A DNA stretch of 64,000 nt, taken from NCBI GenBank assembly GCA_036823295.1, contig DAISGD010000005.1:44316-108315 (forward strand). The letters are read 5' to 3'. This document shows positions 42,935-51,407 of this stretch, in pieces. Under the pieces are notes generated by a model. The model was given only the letters and a program-made list of their open reading frames with translations, did not search any database and was not told the origin of the DNA. Each line of letters begins with the position of its first letter. Within the stretch, counting starts at the first letter, position 1. Made by a program: the position numbers and the translations under genes. The DNA comes from UBA4742 sp002403895 (lineage in GTDB: Bacteria > Actinomycetota > Acidimicrobiia > Acidimicrobiales > Acidimicrobilacustridaceae).

Positions 42935-44008
42935 GTGCGTATCGGCATGATCAGCCCCTACAGCCTGACGCTGCCCGGCGGTGTCCAGGGACAGATCCTG
43001 GGGCTGGCGCGTGCCATGCGGGCGGTGGGTCATGAGGTGCGAGTGCTCGGGCCCTGCGACGGGCCACCACCCGACGCCGGCGTCACTCCCCTGGGCAACA
43101 GCGTCCCCACCGCGGCCAATGGATCGGTCGCCCCCATCGCGCCGGATCCCTCGGCGCAGTTGCGCACCATCCGTGCCCTGCGGGACGAGGATTTCGACGT
43201 CGTGCACCTGCACGAGCCGTTGGCCCCCGGACCCACCCAGACCGCCATGTTCTTCAAGACGGCCCCCTTGGTGGGCACGTTTCATGCCGCTGGGGGCAGC
43301 GCCGCCTACAAATGGTTCTCGCCGGGGGTGAGGTGGTTGGCCCGCCGGCTGGATCTGCGTTGCGCGGTCAGCGAGGACGCCGAGCAGATGGCCCGGGTCG
43401 CGTTGGGTGGCTCCTACGACGTGTTGTACAACGGGGTCGAGGTGACGTCGTTCGCCAAGGCCACGCCGTCGCCTACTGATGGCCCGACCGTGTTCTTCGT
43501 CGGCCGCCACGAGCCCCGCAAGGGCCTCGATGTCCTGTTGGCGGCCATGACCGACCTGCCCCCCAACGTTCGCCTGTGGATCGCCGGCGACGGACCCGAC
43601 ACCGCGAGCTTGCGGGCCCGGGTGGCCGGCGATGTCCGCATCGAGTGGCTGGGACGAATCACCGACGACGAGCGAGCTGCCCGCATGCGGGGTGCCGACG
43701 TGTTCTGCGCCCCGTCGCTGCGGGGGGAGTCCTTCGGTGTGGTCCTGCTCGAAGCCATGGCCGCCGACACCCCGGTGGTGGCCAGCGATCTACCCGGCTA
43801 CGCCAACGTGGCTCGGGCTGGGCGCGACGCCCTATTGGTGCCCCCGGGTGACGCCGCGGCGCTGGCCGACGCGCTTCGTCGGGTGCTCACCGACCCGGTA
43901 CGGGCTCGGGCCCTGGTCGCCTCGGGCGAGGAGCGGGCGGCGCAGTTCTCTATGGAGCATCTGGCCGAGGAGTACCTCGAGCGCTACCGCCGGATCGTGG
44001 CCCGCTGA
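42935..44008 (+). CDS. pimA: Phosphatidylinositol alpha-mannosyltransferase
   Basis: 357-residue GT4 enzyme adding the first mannose from GDP-mannose to phosphatidylinositol at the inner membrane face. IGMISPYSLTLPGGVQGQILGLARAM with GGVQ near the N-terminus is the PimA signature, DVVHLHEPLAPG and GTFHAAGG follow, and ESFGVVLLEAMAADTPVVASDLPGY is the donor site. The gene is normally directly downstream of patA; here the scaffold gap and a broken oxygenase intervene. GTG 42935 is preceded by TACGGT, not by a Shine-Dalgarno sequence. Confidence 0.92.
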   Translation: MRIGMISPYSLTLPGGVQGQILGLARAMRAVGHEVRVLGPCDGPPPDAGVTPLGNSVPTAANGSVAPIAPDPSAQLRTIRALRDEDFDVVHLHEPLAPGPTQTAMFFKTAPLVGTFHAAGGSAAYKWFSPGVRWLARRLDLRCAVSEDAEQMARVALGGSYDVLYNGVEVTSFAKATPSPTDGPTVFFVGRHEPRKGLDVLLAAMTDLPPNVRLWIAGDGPDTASLRARVAGDVRIEWLGRITDDERAARMRGADVFCAPSLRGESFGVVLLEAMAADTPVVASDLPGYANVARAGRDALLVPPGDAAALADALRRVLTDPVRARALVASGEERAAQFSMEHLAEEYLERYRRIVAR

Positions 44009-44020
44009 CCACTCCCTCGA

Positions 44021-44051
44021 ACCGGCGTAGGAAGTGGTCGCCCTGGCGACC
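44021..44051. repeat. Dispersed repeat, copy 2
   Basis: Starts ACCGGCGTAGGAAGTGGTCG and matches 9374-9404 at 25 of 31 positions. In this copy the long palindrome is degraded, but a 7-bp hairpin GGTCGCC-CT-GGCGACC (44037 region to 44051) exists, and GACCACT (44007-44013) can pair with AGTGGTC (44033-44039) just after the pimA stop. Confidence 0.65.
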
Positions 44052-44087
44052 GCTGGTGACGTCGCTTCGTCTCGGCGGACCTGGCCC

Positions 44088-44093
44088 TATGAT
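44088..44093 (+). promoter_or_regulatory. Candidate -10 box, leaderless lemA
   Basis: TATGAT followed by 6 nt and then ATG 44100. Confidence 0.55.
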
Positions 44094-44099
44094 GCACGC

Positions 44100-44651
44100 A
44101 TGATCGTCATCCTCGTGATCGCCGGCCTCGTCCTGTTGCTGATCGTCCTCCTCGTCGCCACCTATAACGGCCTGGTGCAGCTCCGCAACCGCATCGAAGC
44201 GGCCTGGGCCCAAATCGATGTGCAGCTCAAGCGTCGCTTCGACCTCATCCCCAACCTGGTCGAGACGGTCAAGGGCTACGCCGCCCACGAGCAGGGCACC
44301 TTCGAGAAGGTGACCCAGGCGCGCAACATGGCGATGAACGCCACCGGGCCGGCCGAAGCCGCGCAAGCCGACAACGTGTTGAGCGGTGCGTTGAAGTCGC
44401 TCTTCGCCGTGTCCGAGGCCTACCCCGACCTCAAGGCCAACCAGAACTTCCTCAACCTGCAGGAGGAACTGACCGCCACCGAGGACAAGATCTCCTATGC
44501 GCGGCAGTTCTACAACGACACCGTCTACAAGTACAACACCAAGATCCAGTCTGTCCCGGCCAATCTCATCGCCGGGCCCTTCCACTTCACCGAGCGGGAG
44601 TACTTCGAGGCCGACGATGACTCGCGGGGTCCCGTCAAGGTCTCGTTCTGA
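44100..44651 (+). CDS. lemA: LemA family protein
   Basis: 183 residues. A single N-terminal transmembrane helix (about 2-22) is followed by the LemA helical domain: YNGLVQLRNRIEAAWAQIDVQLKRRFDLIPNLVETVKGYA, then YPDLKANQNFLNLQEELTATEDKISYARQFYND. LemA proteins are often encoded with HtpX proteases, as here, but their biochemical role is not settled. ATG 44100 has a TATGAT box 6 nt upstream. htpX follows 16 bases after the stop. Confidence 0.93.
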   Translation: MIVILVIAGLVLLLIVLLVATYNGLVQLRNRIEAAWAQIDVQLKRRFDLIPNLVETVKGYAAHEQGTFEKVTQARNMAMNATGPAEAAQADNVLSGALKSLFAVSEAYPDLKANQNFLNLQEELTATEDKISYARQFYNDTVYKYNTKIQSVPANLIAGPFHFTEREYFEADDDSRGPVKVSF

Positions 44652-44667
44652 GTCGTAGGAGCCCCCG

Positions 44668-45573
44668 CTGTACGACCAGGTCAAACAGAACAAGCGCCGG
44701 TCTGCGCTGCTCATCGCCGCCTTCATCGCTCTGGTGGTGTTGGTGGCTTTCGCCTTCGACCTCGTGTTCCGACTGGGCTGGTGGGGAGTGGCGTTCGCCG
44801 CGGTGTTCGCCCTCGGCGCGTCGTTGGTGTCGTACTGGAACTCCGACAAGGTCGCGCTCTCGCTCAGCCACGCCGTGCCGGCCGATCGCCCGGAATACGC
44901 CCGGCTCTACAACCTGGTCGAGGGGTTGTGCATCGCCAGCGGGTTGCCCCGACCCAAGCTCTACATCGTCAACGATCCCGCACCCAACGCGTTCGCCACG
45001 GGCCGTGACCCCAACCACGCCTCCATCGCGGTGACGTCGGGTCTACTCGAGAAGATGAACCGCATCGAGCTCGAGGGGGTGCTGGCCCACGAGCTCAGCC
45101 ATGTGAAGAACTACGACATCCTGGTGTCGTCGATCGCCGTGTGCCTCGTCGGGGTGGTGGCGGCCCTCAGTGACATCGGGGTCCGGATGTTCATCTTCGG
45201 AGGCAACCGCCGCAACAACAACAGCAACCAGGACGGCAACATCATCATGGTGATCCTGGCGTTCGTGGTGATCCTGCTGGCCCCGCTGATGGCCATGCTC
45301 ATGCAGCTCGCGGTCAGCCGCAAGCGCGAGGCGCTGGCCGATGTGTCCGCGGTGGAGATGACGCGCTATCCGCCGGGGCTCATCTCGGCATTGGAGAAGT
45401 TGCGCGACGACCACACCGAGGTCAAGACATCCAACCGGGCCACCGCCCATCTATGGATCGAAGAGCCCATGGACCACTACGAGGGCGACGACAAGAAGAA
45501 GTCCCGCTGGTCGCACTTGTTCGACACCCACCCGCCCCTGGAGGACCGCATCGCCGCCCTCCGCGAGATGTGA
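44668..45573 (+). CDS. htpX: HtpX-type membrane metalloprotease (M48), probable CTG start
   Basis: 301-residue zinc protease for membrane-protein quality control. HELSH at about residue 141 binds zinc, and SRKREALADVSAVEMTRYP supplies the glutamate ligand region. Two hydrophobic helices precede the catalytic domain and two lie after HELSH. The family N-terminus (YDQVKQNKRRSALLI) begins at a CTG at 44668, with AGGAG 6 nt upstream. The first GTG in frame (44734) would remove part of the first helix, so a CTG start is favoured. Forms an operon with lemA. Confidence 0.85.
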   Translation: MYDQVKQNKRRSALLIAAFIALVVLVAFAFDLVFRLGWWGVAFAAVFALGASLVSYWNSDKVALSLSHAVPADRPEYARLYNLVEGLCIASGLPRPKLYIVNDPAPNAFATGRDPNHASIAVTSGLLEKMNRIELEGVLAHELSHVKNYDILVSSIAVCLVGVVAALSDIGVRMFIFGGNRRNNNSNQDGNIIMVILAFVVILLAPLMAMLMQLAVSRKREALADVSAVEMTRYPPGLISALEKLRDDHTEVKTSNRATAHLWIEEPMDHYEGDDKKKSRWSHLFDTHPPLEDRIAALREM

Positions 45574-45732
45574 GCCTCGGGCGTTCGTAGCGTCTGGTCG
45601 CCGGGATGGGGGAGTCCTCGACCCGTCGCTCGAGGGAGGATCCACCACTCCTCGCCCGCTCGTTCCTACGGTGTGACCCGGGTGGAGCCCTTGGTCTCGC
45701 CCGTCCCCGGGCACGAAGTCGGAGGTTCCCCC

Positions 45733-46854
45733 GTGCGCCACCCTCGTCCCTCGAACCTGGTCGCCATGACCTTGGTGCCGCTGGCCCTCCTCGTGGCCGC
45801 CTGTGGCAGCCACAACACCAAGGCGGTTGAGGCGGCGCAGCCCGTACCCACCCCGTCGACCGCGCTGGCCACCACGACGGCGGCGCCACCGGTGGCCACC
45901 TTCCCGCTCACCGGGTTACCGATGACCGACCCGGCCGCGGGCGCCCATCCCGCGGTGGTCGTCAAGATGGACAACAGTCCCCAGGCCCGGCCCCAGACCG
46001 CCATCAACCAGGCCGACGTGGTGTTCGAAGAGCGGGTCGAGGGCATCACCCGCTATGCCGTGGTCTTCCAGTCGAGCGCGCCGGACGTGGTCGGGCCGGT
46101 TCGTTCGGCCCGCAGCAGCGACATCGACCTCATCGCCGGGCTGGCCAGGCCGTTGCTGGGATGGTCGGGAGGCAATCCGACGGTCATCGGGCAGGTCCAG
46201 AGCGCCGCCAATGCGGGCTTGCTGGTGGATGCCAGCCAGGGGGCCAACCCGCCCGAGTATTGGCGAGACAACGCCCGCCAGGCACCCCACAACCTCTACA
46301 CCAGTGTCCCGCAGCTGCTCGTCAAGTTCGGCGGCGGGTCGGCCACGCCACCCCAGGCGATGTTGCCCTACGCGGCCGCGGGTGCCCCGCTTCCCACCAC
46401 GGCGGTCGATGACCCCGGCGTGATGATCGACTTCGGCAACCACGTGCAGGCCCAGTACGTGTGGGACGCCGAGCGCAACGGGTGGGACCGGTTCCAGGTC
46501 GACGAGCTCCACGGCGTGCCCAACAGCGCCACGGTGGATAGCACCGGCCAGCAGGTGAGCCCTACCAACGTGGTGGTGTTGTCCATCCCCTACGTGGCCT
46601 CGGTCGCTGACTCTCGTTCCCCTCAGGCCATCACCATCGGGGCCGGCGACGGGTTCGTCCTCACCCAGGGCAAGGCCATCGCCATCAAGTGGGCCCGAGC
46701 CACGAATACCGCCCCGTTCACGTTCACCACCCCCGATGGCCAGCCGGTCGGTCTCACCCCCGGGCGCACCTGGGTCGCCCTTCCCCTGGTGGGGGCGGCC
46801 GTACTCCCACTTGACCGGCCGAGCGCCGATGGGTGGCTGGCCGTGCGCAAGTAG
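45733..46854 (+). CDS. DUF3048 (YerB-type) lipoprotein
   Basis: 373 residues. Signal peptide with lipobox LVAAC (lipidated Cys about residue 24), a Thr/Pro/Ala-rich spacer, then the DUF3048 domain: VVKMDNSPQARPQTAINQADVVFEERVEGITRYAVVFQS, VGPVRSARSSDIDLI and NLYTS. The C-terminal part carries VWDAERNGWDRFQ, typical of the second half of the family. Function unknown; surface-anchored. GTG 45733 is chosen because GGAGG lies 7 nt upstream; the frame is open from 45673. Confidence 0.87.
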   Translation: MRHPRPSNLVAMTLVPLALLVAACGSHNTKAVEAAQPVPTPSTALATTTAAPPVATFPLTGLPMTDPAAGAHPAVVVKMDNSPQARPQTAINQADVVFEERVEGITRYAVVFQSSAPDVVGPVRSARSSDIDLIAGLARPLLGWSGGNPTVIGQVQSAANAGLLVDASQGANPPEYWRDNARQAPHNLYTSVPQLLVKFGGGSATPPQAMLPYAAAGAPLPTTAVDDPGVMIDFGNHVQAQYVWDAERNGWDRFQVDELHGVPNSATVDSTGQQVSPTNVVVLSIPYVASVADSRSPQAITIGAGDGFVLTQGKAIAIKWARATNTAPFTFTTPDGQPVGLTPGRTWVALPLVGAAVLPLDRPSADGWLAVRK

Positions 46855-46890
46855 CCGATTCTCACTTCGGGTTCCCGGGCTCCGTGCCCC

Positions 46891-46896
46891 TAGAAT
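46891..46896 (+). promoter_or_regulatory. Candidate -10 box, leaderless pdxS
   Basis: TAGAAT followed by GGGGGT and then ATG 46903. Confidence 0.5.
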
Positions 46897-46902
46897 GGGG
46901 GT

Positions 46903-47811
46903 ATGGCTGACGAACGAATCACCGAGGCGGTCCGGCGGGAGACCGGCACCACGCTGGTGAAGCGTGGACTGGCAGAGATGCTCAAGGGCGGCGTGATCAT
47001 GGACGTGGTCAACGCCCAGGAGGCCAAGATCGCCGAGGACGCCGGCGCCACCGCGGTGATGGCACTCGAGCGGGTGCCTGCCGACATCCGTCGTGACGGG
47101 GGTGTGGCCCGCATGAGTGACCCGGAGATGATCGAGGCCATCAAGGCCGCCGTGACCATCCCGGTGATGGCCAAGGCCCGCATCGGCCACTTCGCCGAAG
47201 CGCAGATCCTTCAGGCCCTCGGCGTCGACTACATCGACGAGAGCGAGGTCCTGACCCCGGCTGACGACGCTCACCACATCGACAAGTGGGCCTTCACCGT
47301 GCCCTTCGTGTGCGGTGCCACCAACCTGGGCGAGGCGCTTCGGCGCATCTCCGAGGGGGCGTGCATGATCCGCTCCAAAGGCGAGGCCGGCACCGGCAAC
47401 GTGGTCGAGGCGGTGCGCCACCTGCGCTCGATCCTGGGAGACATCCGCAAGATCGGGACGGCCGACTCGGCCGAGCTGTTCGATTGGGCCAAGCGTCTCC
47501 AGGCGCCACTGCCACTCGTGCAGGAAGTGGCCGAGACGGGCACGCTGCCGGTCCCCATGTTCTGCGCCGGGGGGATCGCCACACCGGCGGATGCCTCCCT
47601 GGTCATGCAGCTCGGGGCCGAAGCGGTGTTCGTGGGCTCGGGCATCTTCAAGAGCGAGGACCCGACGCTCATGGCCAAGGCCATCGTCGAGGCCACCACC
47701 AACTTCCGCGACCCTGAGATCCTGGCCAAGGTGAGCCGGGGCTTGGGCTCGGCCATGCCGGGCCTCGAGATCAACTCGCTCGAGACCAAGCTCGCCGAGC
47801 GCGGCTGGTAG
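46903..47811 (+). CDS. pdxS: Pyridoxal 5'-phosphate synthase, PdxS subunit
   Basis: 302-residue synthase subunit making PLP from ribose 5-phosphate, glyceraldehyde 3-phosphate and ammonia. GGVIMDVVNAQEAKIAEDAGA and MAKARIGHFAEAQILQ (Schiff-base K91) are present, followed by DESEVLTPADD and FCAGGIATPADASL (phosphate site). Full length. It works with the glutaminase PdxT encoded 48 bases downstream; the mycobacterial tesB gene between them is absent here. Confidence 0.97.
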   Translation: MADERITEAVRRETGTTLVKRGLAEMLKGGVIMDVVNAQEAKIAEDAGATAVMALERVPADIRRDGGVARMSDPEMIEAIKAAVTIPVMAKARIGHFAEAQILQALGVDYIDESEVLTPADDAHHIDKWAFTVPFVCGATNLGEALRRISEGACMIRSKGEAGTGNVVEAVRHLRSILGDIRKIGTADSAELFDWAKRLQAPLPLVQEVAETGTLPVPMFCAGGIATPADASLVMQLGAEAVFVGSGIFKSEDPTLMAKAIVEATTNFRDPEILAKVSRGLGSAMPGLEINSLETKLAERGW

Positions 47812-47859
47812 TCGGGGCGACGGCGAGCCTCATGGCGGCAAAGTCGAGCGAGCCCCCGG

Positions 47860-48507
47860 GTGCCGGTGGTGGAACGCTCATCGGGCGCGCCCGTGATCGG
47901 CATCCTGGCTCTCCAGGGGGCCAGCGGCCTGCACTTCGAGGTACTCGAGGGGCTCGGAGCCATGGCGGCCGAGGTGCGCACACCCGCTGATCTCGACGGC
48001 GTCGACGCCCTGGTCATCCCCGGCGGGGAGTCGACCACCATCTCCAAGCTGCTCGAGCTCAACGGCCTGTTCGAGCCGTTGCGTCAACGCCTGGCCGACG
48101 GCCTACCCGCGCTGGGTACCTGCGCCGGGATGATCCTGTTAGCCGAGGCGATCCTCGACGGTCGTGACGACCAGCGCAGCTTCGGCGCCATCGACATCGA
48201 TGTGCGCCGCAACGCCTTCGGCCGCCAGATCGACTCGTTCGAGGCCGACCTGGCGGTGCGGGGTCTCGACGGCCCGCTGCACGCCGTGTTCATCCGGGCG
48301 CCATTGGTCGAGCGGGTGGGCGACGGCGTCGAGGTGCTGGCCACCGTTGACGACCGAGCGGTCTGTTGCCGCCAGGGCCCGGTCATGGTGTCGTCGTTCC
48401 ATCCGGAGCTGTCGACCGACACCCGCCTGCACGAATTGTTCCTGGCCTCGGTTGGTGCTGTCGCCGCTACCCGAACCTATCGATCCGAAATGAGAGAGGG
48501 GAACTGA
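47860..48507 (+). CDS. pdxT: Pyridoxal 5'-phosphate synthase, glutaminase subunit PdxT
   Basis: 215-residue class I amidotransferase supplying ammonia to PdxS. IGILALQGASGLHFEVL, IPGGESTTISKLL, the nucleophile C88 in LGTCAGMILLAE, and SFHPELS (catalytic His-Glu) are present. The N-terminus is uncertain: GTG 47860 gives a 12-residue extension and GTG 47893 starts directly at VIGILALQG. Its stop shares a base with the start of yebC (TGATG). Confidence 0.94.
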   Translation: MPVVERSSGAPVIGILALQGASGLHFEVLEGLGAMAAEVRTPADLDGVDALVIPGGESTTISKLLELNGLFEPLRQRLADGLPALGTCAGMILLAEAILDGRDDQRSFGAIDIDVRRNAFGRQIDSFEADLAVRGLDGPLHAVFIRAPLVERVGDGVEVLATVDDRAVCCRQGPVMVSSFHPELSTDTRLHELFLASVGAVAATRTYRSEMREGN

Positions 48508-49256
48508 TGTCCGGTCATTCCAAGTGGGCCACCATCAAGCACAAGAAGGGCGCCGCCGACGCCGCTCGGGGCAAGCTCTTCGCCAAGCTGATCCGCCAGG
48601 TGGAGGTTGCGGCGCGCACCGGCGGGGGCGATATGGACATGAACCCCACGCTGCGCACCATGTACCAGAAGGCTCGCAGCGCGTCGGTGCCGCTCGACAC
48701 CATCGAGAAGGCCATCAAGCGGGGGACCGGTGACCTCGAGGGCGTCGTCTACGAGCCCATCACCTATGAGGGCTACGCCCCTCACGGTGTGGCCATCCTC
48801 ATCGACGTGCTCACCGACAACCGCAATCGGGCGAGTTCCGACATCCGCACCGCGCTCAAGAAGAACGGCGGGTCCATCGCCGAGCCGGGTGCGGTGTCGT
48901 GGCAGTTCGAGCGAAAGGGCATCGTGACGGTGCCCCGCTCGGTGGACGAGGACGACATCATGATGGCGGCCCTCGACGCCGGCGTGGAAGACATCGCCGA
49001 CGAGGGCGACACCTGGCGGGTGACGTGCGCCCCGACCGACGTGCATGCCGTGGAGGCGGCCCTGGTCGACGCCGGCATCACGGTGGAGTCGGCCGATTCG
49101 ACCATGCTGCCCACGTCCACCGTGTTGTTGGACAGCCCCGAGGCGGCCAAGTCCGTACTGCGGGTGATCGACGCCCTCGAAGAGGACGACGACGTGCAGG
49201 ACGTATACGCCAACTTCGACATCCCGGATGCCGTCATGGAGGCCGTCGCCGGCTGA
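48507..49256 (+). CDS. yebC: YebC/PmpR family transcriptional regulator/translation factor
   Basis: 249 residues beginning MSGHSKWATIKHKKGAADA, diagnostic of the YebC/TACO1 family, with KARSASVPLDTIEKAIKRGTG and YEGYAPHGVAILIDVLTDNRNR. Members act as DNA-binding regulators or help ribosomes through difficult sequences; which applies here is unknown. GAGAGGGG precedes the ATG, which overlaps the pdxT stop. The ruvCAB genes usually follow closely but lie about 4 kb downstream here. Confidence 0.96.
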   Translation: MSGHSKWATIKHKKGAADAARGKLFAKLIRQVEVAARTGGGDMDMNPTLRTMYQKARSASVPLDTIEKAIKRGTGDLEGVVYEPITYEGYAPHGVAILIDVLTDNRNRASSDIRTALKKNGGSIAEPGAVSWQFERKGIVTVPRSVDEDDIMMAALDAGVEDIADEGDTWRVTCAPTDVHAVEAALVDAGITVESADSTMLPTSTVLLDSPEAAKSVLRVIDALEEDDDVQDVYANFDIPDAVMEAVAG

Positions 49257-49702
49257 CCGCGGGTCGGGGTCCCGTCGTCGTACGGAGGAAGCTGGCTGAG
49301 CGAGAACAGGTCCCGGAGCGTCCGGCTACCCCAAACCGTCCAAGATCAGAGCCGTGGCCCTGGGTCTCGTTTCGGTCCGGCGGTGCAGCCTCCCTCAACC
49401 TGATCCCGGCGGCCAGGCTGCACCCGAGCTCCGGTCAGGCCGGCGATGTCTTCCTCGACAGCAGCAAGGACCGGGAAGTTGCCCCAGTCGAGCAGCAGGT
49501 GCGAAGCCAACCCGCCTCGTGGACGACGACTTGCTGTTGCTCATTCCACGAGCCGTCGGGCGCACCGACCGGTGGGGCGCAGGCAGGCGATCGGCGAAGC
49601 GGCCGGGCATGATGTGGCAGTGAACCCGTACCTTACGCGGGCGCTGTGACACACGAAGCGGTCACTACGCTGTGGTCTCCGTCCAGGATGAGGAGTGAGC
49701 CG
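49257..49702. other. Gene-free interval between yebC and a small Cys protein
   Basis: About 450 bases where I find no frame with a recognisable protein. Short open frames exist on both strands but have no plausible start context or family pattern. It may be decayed coding sequence. A Shine-Dalgarno-like GAGGAG at its end belongs to the gene at 49703. Confidence 0.5.
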
Positions 49703-50071
49703 ATGACGATGCGCGAGAACTGCCGACACTACGAGTCGCGCACCTATGACAACGGCGAGACGGCTCGCTTCTGCGTGCTCGATCTCGCCCCCGAAGCTCC
49801 ATGGCGGTGCCCCGACGACTGTCCCAAGTTCGAGGTGAGCGCCAACGACGGCAGCTTCGAGATGGGGTCGCTCGAGACCACGCCGGTCGAGGACGAACCC
49901 GACGACGATCCCGACGACATCGCCGCCGTGCTGCGCGACGCGGAGGAGATCGTCAACGCGGGCGAGCCCGAGATTGTCGGGGAGTTCGAGGGAGCCTCAC
50001 GGCCCAAACGCGGGTGGAAGTTCTGGAAGAAGCCACCCGACGACGGCGAGTTCCATATGAGCCAGCGCTGA
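49703..50071 (+). CDS. Small acidic Cys-containing protein, unknown function
   Basis: 122 residues. The N-terminal 50 residues contain His and Cys in a pattern that could bind metal: ENCRHYESRTY, RFCVLDLAP, then WRCPDDCPKFE. The rest is strongly acidic (VEDEPDDDPDDIAAVL) and ends with a basic/aromatic stretch (RPKRGWKFWKKPPDD). GAGGAG lies about 9 nt before ATG 49703; the frame is open to 49646. I recognise no family. A zinc or Fe-S site is only a suggestion. Confidence 0.65.
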   Translation: MTMRENCRHYESRTYDNGETARFCVLDLAPEAPWRCPDDCPKFEVSANDGSFEMGSLETTPVEDEPDDDPDDIAAVLRDAEEIVNAGEPEIVGEFEGASRPKRGWKFWKKPPDDGEFHMSQR

Positions 50072-50134
50072 CATCCCTACCCTGACGTCTCCACCCAACG
50101 GGCCGTGAACGCTCGACGCTTGCGGTGCGGCCTA

Positions 50135-50749
50135 CTACCCCGTGGCGCCCGCCGCCATGGGCAGGACGCCGAGGACCCCGCCGCAGATCTGCAGCGCGCC
50201 GGCGATCGTGATCGAGTCGGTCTCGTCCGGTGGGTAGATCAGCACCGACGTCGACATCGGGCCGCACTGGGTGGGGTCGATGGCGTTCTGGGTGTCCACG
50301 ATGGTATGGGCCGCCGCCTTCGGTGCCAGCGTGATCGACACCACCGTGCCCGGGTCGCGGGTGGCCGGTACGCCCAGGATGGCGCCCGACGCATCGAGCA
50401 GCGACACACCCGGGTAGCCGGTCACGACGCAGGTCCGGGTGCCGGTATTGGTGAGGCTCAACGGGGTGAAGATGCTGCCCGCCCCTCCCTGCGCGGGTTG
50501 CAGGGCGGCGCTCAGCTCGCTGGTGTGGCAACGAGTCGATGCCGGTGACGACGTGACCGGCGTTGATGAGGCCGGGGCGGAGCCCCCGGTGGACGTCGAC
50601 GGTGAGGTGGGCGAGGGCGACGCCGGCTCGCTGGAGCTGGTCGTGGCGGTTTTGTCGCTACTGCAGGCGCTCAGCCCGAGGCAGACCAATGCGGCCACGA
50701 GCAGCCCGCTCACCACTGTTCCGGTCTGACTGAGGGTTTGTCGTTCCAT
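50135..50749 (-). CDS. DUF4232-like lipoprotein
   Basis: 204 residues. Signal peptide with lipobox LGLSAC (Cys29), a Ser/Thr/Pro-rich spacer of about 45 residues, then an Ig-like DUF4232-type domain: CHTSELSAALQPAQGGAGSIFTPLSLTNTGTRTCVVTGYPGVSLLD and TILAPKAAAHTIV-like segments, ending GALQICGG. Such proteins are common actinobacterial surface lipoproteins of unknown function. ATG 50749 has TAGAAC 8 nt upstream. It is divergent from the peroxiredoxin leader. Confidence 0.82.
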   Translation of the reverse strand: MERQTLSQTGTVVSGLLVAALVCLGLSACSSDKTATTSSSEPASPSPTSPSTSTGGSAPASSTPVTSSPASTRCHTSELSAALQPAQGGAGSIFTPLSLTNTGTRTCVVTGYPGVSLLDASGAILGVPATRDPGTVVSITLAPKAAAHTIVDTQNAIDPTQCGPMSTSVLIYPPDETDSITIAGALQICGGVLGVLPMAAGATG

Positions 50750-50866
50750 GGACGCCGGTTCTACTTCAGCGACCGCGCCAGGAGGTGGACGTCCCCGGTC
50801 GAGCTGGGCGGAACCCGTCCCGCTGGCAATGTTCGATTCCGATTCCGACCAGCGCTCCGACCCCGG

Positions 50867-50872
50867 TAGGGT
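50867..50872 (+). promoter_or_regulatory. Candidate -10 box of the peroxiredoxin leader
   Basis: TAGGGT followed by 7 nt and then ATG 50880, the start of a 14-codon frame. Confidence 0.5.
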
Positions 50873-50879
50873 CGGAGCG

Positions 50880-50924
50880 ATGCGATCACAACGGTGGAAT
50901 CGGCAATGGGGAAGACGCGGATGA
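50880..50924 (+). CDS. Putative 14-residue leader peptide overlapping peroxiredoxin start
   Basis: Encodes MRSQRWNRQWGRRG, rich in Arg and Trp. It starts 7 nt after TAGGGT, as a leaderless frame would, and its TGA (50922-50924) overlaps the peroxiredoxin ATG at 50921 as ATGA. This is the same overlap used between real operon genes here. It could drive translational coupling or sense translation. No homology is possible at this length. Confidence 0.4.
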   Translation: MRSQRWNRQWGRRG

Positions 50925-51406
50925 CGGTTGCCGTCGGCGCCCCGGCGCCCTCGTTCACCCTGCCGGGGGTCGAGCTGTCGCCTGACGGATCCACGTCGTC
51001 GCGCCGCGAGTTCACCTTGGCCGAGCTCGCCGGCCAGCCCGCGGTGCTGGTCTTCTATCCCGCTGACCACTCGCCGGTGTGCACCGTGCAGCTGCAGACG
51101 TACAGCCACGACATCGGTGAGTTCGCCGGGGTCGGGGCTCAGGTGCTGGCCATCAGTCCCCAATCGGTCGACGAGCACGAAGGCTTCGCCGCCGAGCACA
51201 ATCTCGCCTTCCCGCTGCTGGCCGACGAGGGCAAGCAGGTGGGGGAGGCCTACGGGATCCTCGGGCCGCTCGGGTTCTATCGACGCTCGATCTTCGTGGT
51301 CGATGCCGAGGGCATCGTGCGCTACGCCCACCGGGCCACGGCGGGCCTGACGTTCCGCCCCGTCGACGAGATCGTCGACGCCGTCCAGGCCCTGCAAACG
51401 ACCTGA
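50921..51406 (+). CDS. Peroxiredoxin (AhpC/TSA, Bcp-like)
   Basis: 161-residue thiol peroxidase. The N-terminal AVGAPAPSFTLPG is followed by VLVFYPADHSPVCTVQL, with the peroxidatic Cys54 in place of the classic TPGCT motif, then LLADEGKQVGEAYGILGPLGFYRRSIFVVDAEG. No second conserved Cys is visible, so recycling by a low-molecular-weight thiol such as mycothiol is possible (inference). Starts at GTG 50894 or ATG 50906 are open, but ATG 50921 fits the family and the leader overlap. It faces the ABC permease, with one base between the stops. Confidence 0.87.
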   Translation: MTVAVGAPAPSFTLPGVELSPDGSTSSRREFTLAELAGQPAVLVFYPADHSPVCTVQLQTYSHDIGEFAGVGAQVLAISPQSVDEHEGFAAEHNLAFPLLADEGKQVGEAYGILGPLGFYRRSIFVVDAEGIVRYAHRATAGLTFRPVDEIVDAVQALQTT

Positions 51407-51407
51407 C

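Noticed and set aside
49257..49702. Degraded toxin or transposase gene after yebC
   Set aside because: Translations on both strands gave no segment I could tie to any such family.
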